NCBI GenBank assembly: GCA_017989485.1
Contig: JAGNPU010000030.1
Span: 1 to 10,925, forward strand
DNA: 10,925 nucleotides
From: Neisseriaceae bacterium
GTDB lineage: Bacteria > Pseudomonadota > Gammaproteobacteria > Burkholderiales > Neisseriaceae
Reading direction: 5' to 3'
Shown here: positions 8,992-10,925 of the stretch, piece by piece
Numbering within the stretch: the first letter of the stretch is position 1
How the letters are laid out: every line of letters begins with the position of its first letter
Notes under the pieces: model-generated
Told to the model about the DNA's origin: nothing
The model's input: the letters and a program-made list of their open reading frames with translations, nothing else
Databases searched by the model: none
Position numbers and translations under genes: made by a program

Positions 8992-9024
8992 ACGAATAAA
9001 AAGACTAACATGCCAAACGAATAA
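8989..9024. repeat. Tandem 11-bp direct repeats upstream of the CitMHS gene
   Basis: CAAACGAATAA occurs at 8989-8999 and again at 9014-9024, start to start 25 bp. On the minus strand they read TTATTCGTTTG. The first copy overlaps the last three bases of the 8974-8991 inverted repeat. Direct repeats at this spacing could be a binding site for a response regulator or other dimer, but no family consensus is recognised. Confidence 0.45.
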
Positions 9025-9056
9025 TCATTCAACAAAGGCGATGAATGTCTCGCCCT

Positions 9057-9070
9057 TCAGGCATGCCTGA
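9057..9070. repeat. 14-bp perfect palindrome
   Basis: TCAGGCATGCCTGA is its own reverse complement with no spacer. It lies in the intergenic region between the citrate-type transporter and the GntR gene. It could be an operator half-way between the divergent promoters; there is no T-run that would make it a terminator. Confidence 0.35.
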
Positions 9071-9110
9071 CGCAGGCACGCAACACTGCGCGCAACCTTC
9101 TTATTTAATT

Positions 9111-9139
9111 CCGACAATGGTTTATGCCCATGTTATAGT
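9111..9139 (+). promoter_or_regulatory. Candidate plus-strand promoter far upstream of the GntR gene
   Basis: CCGACA (9111-9116, four of six to TTGACA) and TATAGT (9134-9139, five of six to TATAAT) are spaced by 17 bases. A transcript from here would start near 9146 and run through the hairpin-rich segment towards the GntR gene, giving a leader of about 280 bases or a separate short RNA. Confidence 0.3.
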
Positions 9140-9286
9140 TTGGGATTTGGGTTTCTGACTCGGCCATCCCCAACGATCCGAGCCGTTACCGCTGCCCTGC
9201 CTTTTGCCAGAGCCTATTTTATAGCCCAATGCGCCCGCCCAAACGGCTTAATCCACGTGGCCACGGCACAAAACACACGCCAGCGC

Positions 9287-9308
9287 CATGGCCGGTAAGC
9301 CGGCCATG
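9287..9308. repeat. Strong GC-rich hairpin, 9-bp stem, 4-base loop
   Basis: CATGGCCGG (9287-9295) and CCGGCCATG (9300-9308) pair perfectly around TAAG. There is no immediate T-run (ATGTCCTGCTTATTT follows), so it is a poor intrinsic terminator as written. It may be a structured leader element, a protein-binding site, or the end of a short RNA starting near 9146. Confidence 0.45.
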
Positions 9309-9359
9309 ATGTCCTGCTTATTTATTCAATTAATTCAACAGGCACGCCTTATTAACGGT

Positions 9360-9390
9360 TATAATGCCCTTTATTGACAGAATGTATACA
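9360..9390 (+). promoter_or_regulatory. GntR gene promoter region with TGTATACA operator candidate
   Basis: TATAAT at 9360-9365 is a good -10 box, though no clear -35 precedes it. TGTATACA, a perfect 8-bp palindrome at 9383-9390, follows about ten bases past the expected start of transcription. TGTATACA-type cores are known operators of GntR-family repressors, so autoregulation by steric block is likely. A TTGACA also occurs at 9374-9379 but lacks a matching -10 box. Confidence 0.5.
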
Positions 9391-9425
9391 ATATTCAATT
9401 GCCGCAACCTGTTCGGCAGCAACGT

Positions 9426-10091
9426 ATGGAAACCACTACCGTGATCCCAAAAACCAGAACCGAATACGTGGCCAACCAACTACGAGACCGTATTTTAAAT
9501 GGCGACATTAAGGGCGGCAGCCCCATCCGCCAAGATGCCATCGCGATTGAATTTGGCGTCAGCCGTATTCCCGTACGCGAGGCGCTGCTGTTGCTCAAGG
9601 CCGAAGGCCTCATCGACTTTATTCCGTATAAAGGCGCCTACGCCACGGAGCTATCCCCCCACAAAATCACCGAGCTGTTCCACCTACGCTGCCTGATTGA
9701 ATGTGATGTGCTGGTGCAGGCCATCCCCTTGATGACGCCAGAAAGCCTGGCCAAAGCCGAAGCCTTACTGGCCAAATACGACCAAGCCTTGCAAACCGAA
9801 ACCGACGTCAACCTATGGAGCGAATACAATTTCGCCTACCACATGGCCTTATACGAGTGTGCCGACTTACCGGAAAGCTTGAATTTGATCGAAAGCCTGA
9901 ACACCCTCTGTTCACGCTATATTCGCATGCAGCTGCTGTACACCCAGAAAATCAAAAAAGCCGTGAAAGAGCACCATGAACTGCTGGTGTTGTGCCGTGC
10001 CCAAGACATCGTGGCCGCACGCCAACTCTTAGAAACCCACATCGTCGAAGCGGGTGAATCCATCATCAAGCTGCTGAAAAAAGAAGGCTAG
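9426..10091 (+). CDS. GntR-family transcriptional regulator, FCD domain
   Basis: A 221-residue ligand-responsive regulator. The N-terminal winged helix runs from YVANQLRDRILNGDIKGG (13-30) through the helix-turn-helix QDAIAIEFGVSRIPVREALL (36-55) to the wing GLIDFIPYKGAYAT (61-74). The C-terminal all-helical FCD domain (about 83-213) shows FHLRCLIE, YNFAYHMALYE (H139), KEHHELL and AARQLLETHI (H205), the spaced histidines that bind metal in many FCD proteins and contact carboxylate ligands. That fits control of the divergent citrate-type transporter. I chose ATG at 9426 over the in-frame TTG at 9399, because the family N-terminus starts here and TTG would place the operator in the ribosome site. 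The RBS is weak. Confidence 0.9.
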   Translation: METTTVIPKTRTEYVANQLRDRILNGDIKGGSPIRQDAIAIEFGVSRIPVREALLLLKAEGLIDFIPYKGAYATELSPHKITELFHLRCLIECDVLVQAIPLMTPESLAKAEALLAKYDQALQTETDVNLWSEYNFAYHMALYECADLPESLNLIESLNTLCSRYIRMQLLYTQKIKKAVKEHHELLVLCRAQDIVAARQLLETHIVEAGESIIKLLKKEG

Positions 10092-10119
10092 CGCTGAGCG
10101 TCGCCAAGCGCCGCCCACA

Positions 10120-10152
10120 AAAAAACCACTTCCATCATAGAAGTGGTTTTTT
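10120..10152. terminator. Strong bidirectional intrinsic terminator
   Basis: AAAAAACCACTTC (10120-10132) and GAAGTGGTTTTTT (10140-10152) are perfect 13-bp complements around a CATCATA loop. On the plus strand the stem ends in six T's, and the left arm is A-rich so the minus strand has the same T-run. It lies 28 bases after the GntR stop and 13 bases beyond the stop of the convergent dehydrogenase, serving both. Confidence 0.9.
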
Positions 10153-10165
10153 CATGCCAGACCGC

Positions 10166-10925
10166 CTAGTTCACATACCAAATCACTTTGGTTTGGGTGT
10201 ATTGGTCAAACGCCTCTAGGCCATTGTCACGGCCGCCAAAGCCAGAGTGTTTATAGCCCCCAAACGGCACCGTGATGTCGCCTTCAGAGAAGCCATTCAC
10301 CGACACGGTACCGGCCCGAATCGCCGACGCCACGCGGCTGGCCCGCTTGATGTTTTGGGTGTAGAACGACGAGGCCAAACCATATTGGGTGTCGTTGGCC
10401 AAAGCAATCGCTTCGGCCTCGGTGTCAAACACCGTCACCGCCAAAATCGGCCCAAACACTTCTTCACGGAACAAATACATGTCTGGCGTCACTTCATCAA
10501 AAATCGTGGGTTCAACATACCAACCGCTGCCCAAATCGCTTCTGATGGCCCCGCCGTGAACCAGCTTGCCGCCTTCGTCCTTGGTTTTTTGCAAGAAGTC
10601 GGCCACTTTATTAAAGTGGGCTTCTTCCACCATGGGCCCAATCGACACCTCAGGGTCCATCGGGTTGCCGACCTTCCAGCTGGCCAGGCCGGCCTTCAAC
10701 AGGCCCAACAGCTCATCTTTGACTGAGCGATGCACAATCAAGCGTGAGCCACAGCTACAGTTTTCGCCCATGTTCCAAAACGCCCCGGCCAAAATATGGG
10801 GCACGGCCTCGGCCAACTCAGCGTCTTCAAACACGATTTGTGGGCTTTTGCCGCCGCACTCCAGCACGATTTCTTTCAGATTGCTTTCGGCAGAATACTT
10901 CAAGAAATAACGACCCACTTCGGTT
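10166..10925 (-). CDS. Aldehyde dehydrogenase, PuuC/KauB-like (C-terminal half; N-terminus beyond window)
   Basis: An NAD(P)-dependent aldehyde dehydrogenase whose 5' half lies off the right edge; about 252 codons are seen, ending at TAG 10166-10168. Catalytic parts are present: the general-base glutamate in LECGGKSP (codon 10859-10861), the nucleophilic cysteine in FWNMGENCSCGSR (first Cys, codon 10757-10759), EEVFGPILAV, and the C-terminal VPFGGYKHSGFGGRDNGLEA. The NMGENC and FSEGDITVPFGGYK wording is typical of dehydrogenases for gamma-glutamylaminobutyraldehyde and related aminoaldehydes from polyamine or agmatine breakdown. That substrate is inferred from family resemblance only; other aliphatic aldehydes are possible. 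The first usable codon in the window is not the true start, since family sequence continues upstream of it. Confidence 0.93.
   Translation of the reverse strand, partial: TEVGRYFLKYSAESNLKEIVLECGGKSPQIVFEDAELAEAVPHILAGAFWNMGENCSCGSRLIVHRSVKDELLGLLKAGLASWKVGNPMDPEVSIGPMVEEAHFNKVADFLQKTKDEGGKLVHGGAIRSDLGSGWYVEPTIFDEVTPDMYLFREEVFGPILAVTVFDTEAEAIALANDTQYGLASSFYTQNIKRASRVASAIRAGTVSVNGFSEGDITVPFGGYKHSGFGGRDNGLEAFDQYTQTKVIWYVN

Larger units (their letters stand above)
8937..9425. other. 489-bp intergenic region rich in repeats and palindromes
   Basis: No convincing coding frame is present. Left part (8937-9070): the leader of the citrate-type transporter with an inverted repeat at 8974-8991, 11-bp direct repeats at 8989-8999 and 9014-9024, and a 14-bp palindrome at 9057-9070. 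Middle part (9111-9308): a plus-strand promoter candidate, nested inverted repeats (CTCGG 9159-9163 with CCGAG 9178-9182; AGCCGTT 9181-9187 with AACGGCT 9242-9248), a CGTGGCCACG palindrome (9256-9265) and a strong hairpin (9287-9308). Right part: TATAAT and TGTATACA just before the GntR gene. No named RNA family was recognised. Confidence 0.6.

Noticed and set aside
1983..9131. GGTTTATGCCCAT shared by the speA upstream region (minus strand, around 1983-1995) and 9119-9131
   Set aside because: A single 13-base match between two places in an 11-kb window, counted on both strands, is about what chance gives; there is no shared flanking structure.
9399..9425. TTG at 9399 as the GntR start
   Set aside because: It would add nine residues with no family match and put the TGTATACA operator at the ribosome-binding position; ATG at 9426 is preferred.
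10247..10726. 159-codon plus-strand ORF opposite the aldehyde dehydrogenase
   Set aside because: It lies antisense to a clearly conserved dehydrogenase, is rich in His/Arg/Gly as antisense frames of GC-rich genes are, and has no family resemblance.

Overview
The window reads as an ordinary chromosomal stretch of a Gram-negative, probably proteobacterial, heterotroph with mid-range GC. The grounds are a biosynthetic arginine decarboxylase of the E. coli SpeA type, a lipoprotein substrate-binding protein with a lipobox, and Shine-Dalgarno-led genes with few gaps. A member of Neisseriales is possible, but I found no convincing DNA uptake sequence and cannot fix the taxon. There is no rRNA, tRNA, CRISPR array, phage gene or insertion sequence in view.

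Layout. 1-1885 (minus): almost all of speA, with only the last few codons cut off by the left edge. 1886-2283: an intergenic region between divergent genes, with the speA leader, a candidate promoter and a doubtful 66-codon ORF. 2284-5264 (plus): a compact four-gene polar amino acid ABC importer in the order permease, permease, ATPase, lipoprotein binding protein. The binding protein looks like the cysteine-binding CjaA type. A hairpin at 5291-5310 follows it. 5337-6024 (minus): a TetR-family repressor gene with a possible tiny membrane peptide overlapping its 3' end. 6221-7408 (plus): a divergent MFS efflux gene of the DHA1/NepI-like type. The intergenic region between this pair holds a perfect 36-bp palindrome, which is the clearest operator in the window. 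7587-8936 (minus): a CitMHS-family citrate/metal-citrate transporter, convergent with the MFS gene across a shared hairpin. 8937-9425: a long intergenic region rich in small repeats, palindromes and hairpins. 9426-10091 (plus): a GntR/FCD regulator divergent from the transporter. 10120-10152: a strong bidirectional terminator. 10166-10925 (minus): the C-terminal half of an aldehyde dehydrogenase that runs off the right edge.

How the genes may work together. Three regulatory units can be read. The importer operon supplies an amino acid, probably cysteine. The TetR/MFS pair is a self-contained efflux cassette with a shared operator. The GntR regulator probably controls the divergent citrate-type transporter and perhaps itself. 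SpeA (arginine to agmatine, towards putrescine) and the PuuC/KauB-like aldehyde dehydrogenase (oxidation of polyamine-derived aldehydes) lie at opposite ends. Both touch polyamine metabolism, but nothing in the sequence links them directly.

I did not find a clearly undescribed multi-gene system. The observations most worth a second look are the long palindromic operator, the element-rich 9.0-9.4 kb intergenic region, and the small hydrophobic ORF behind the TetR gene.
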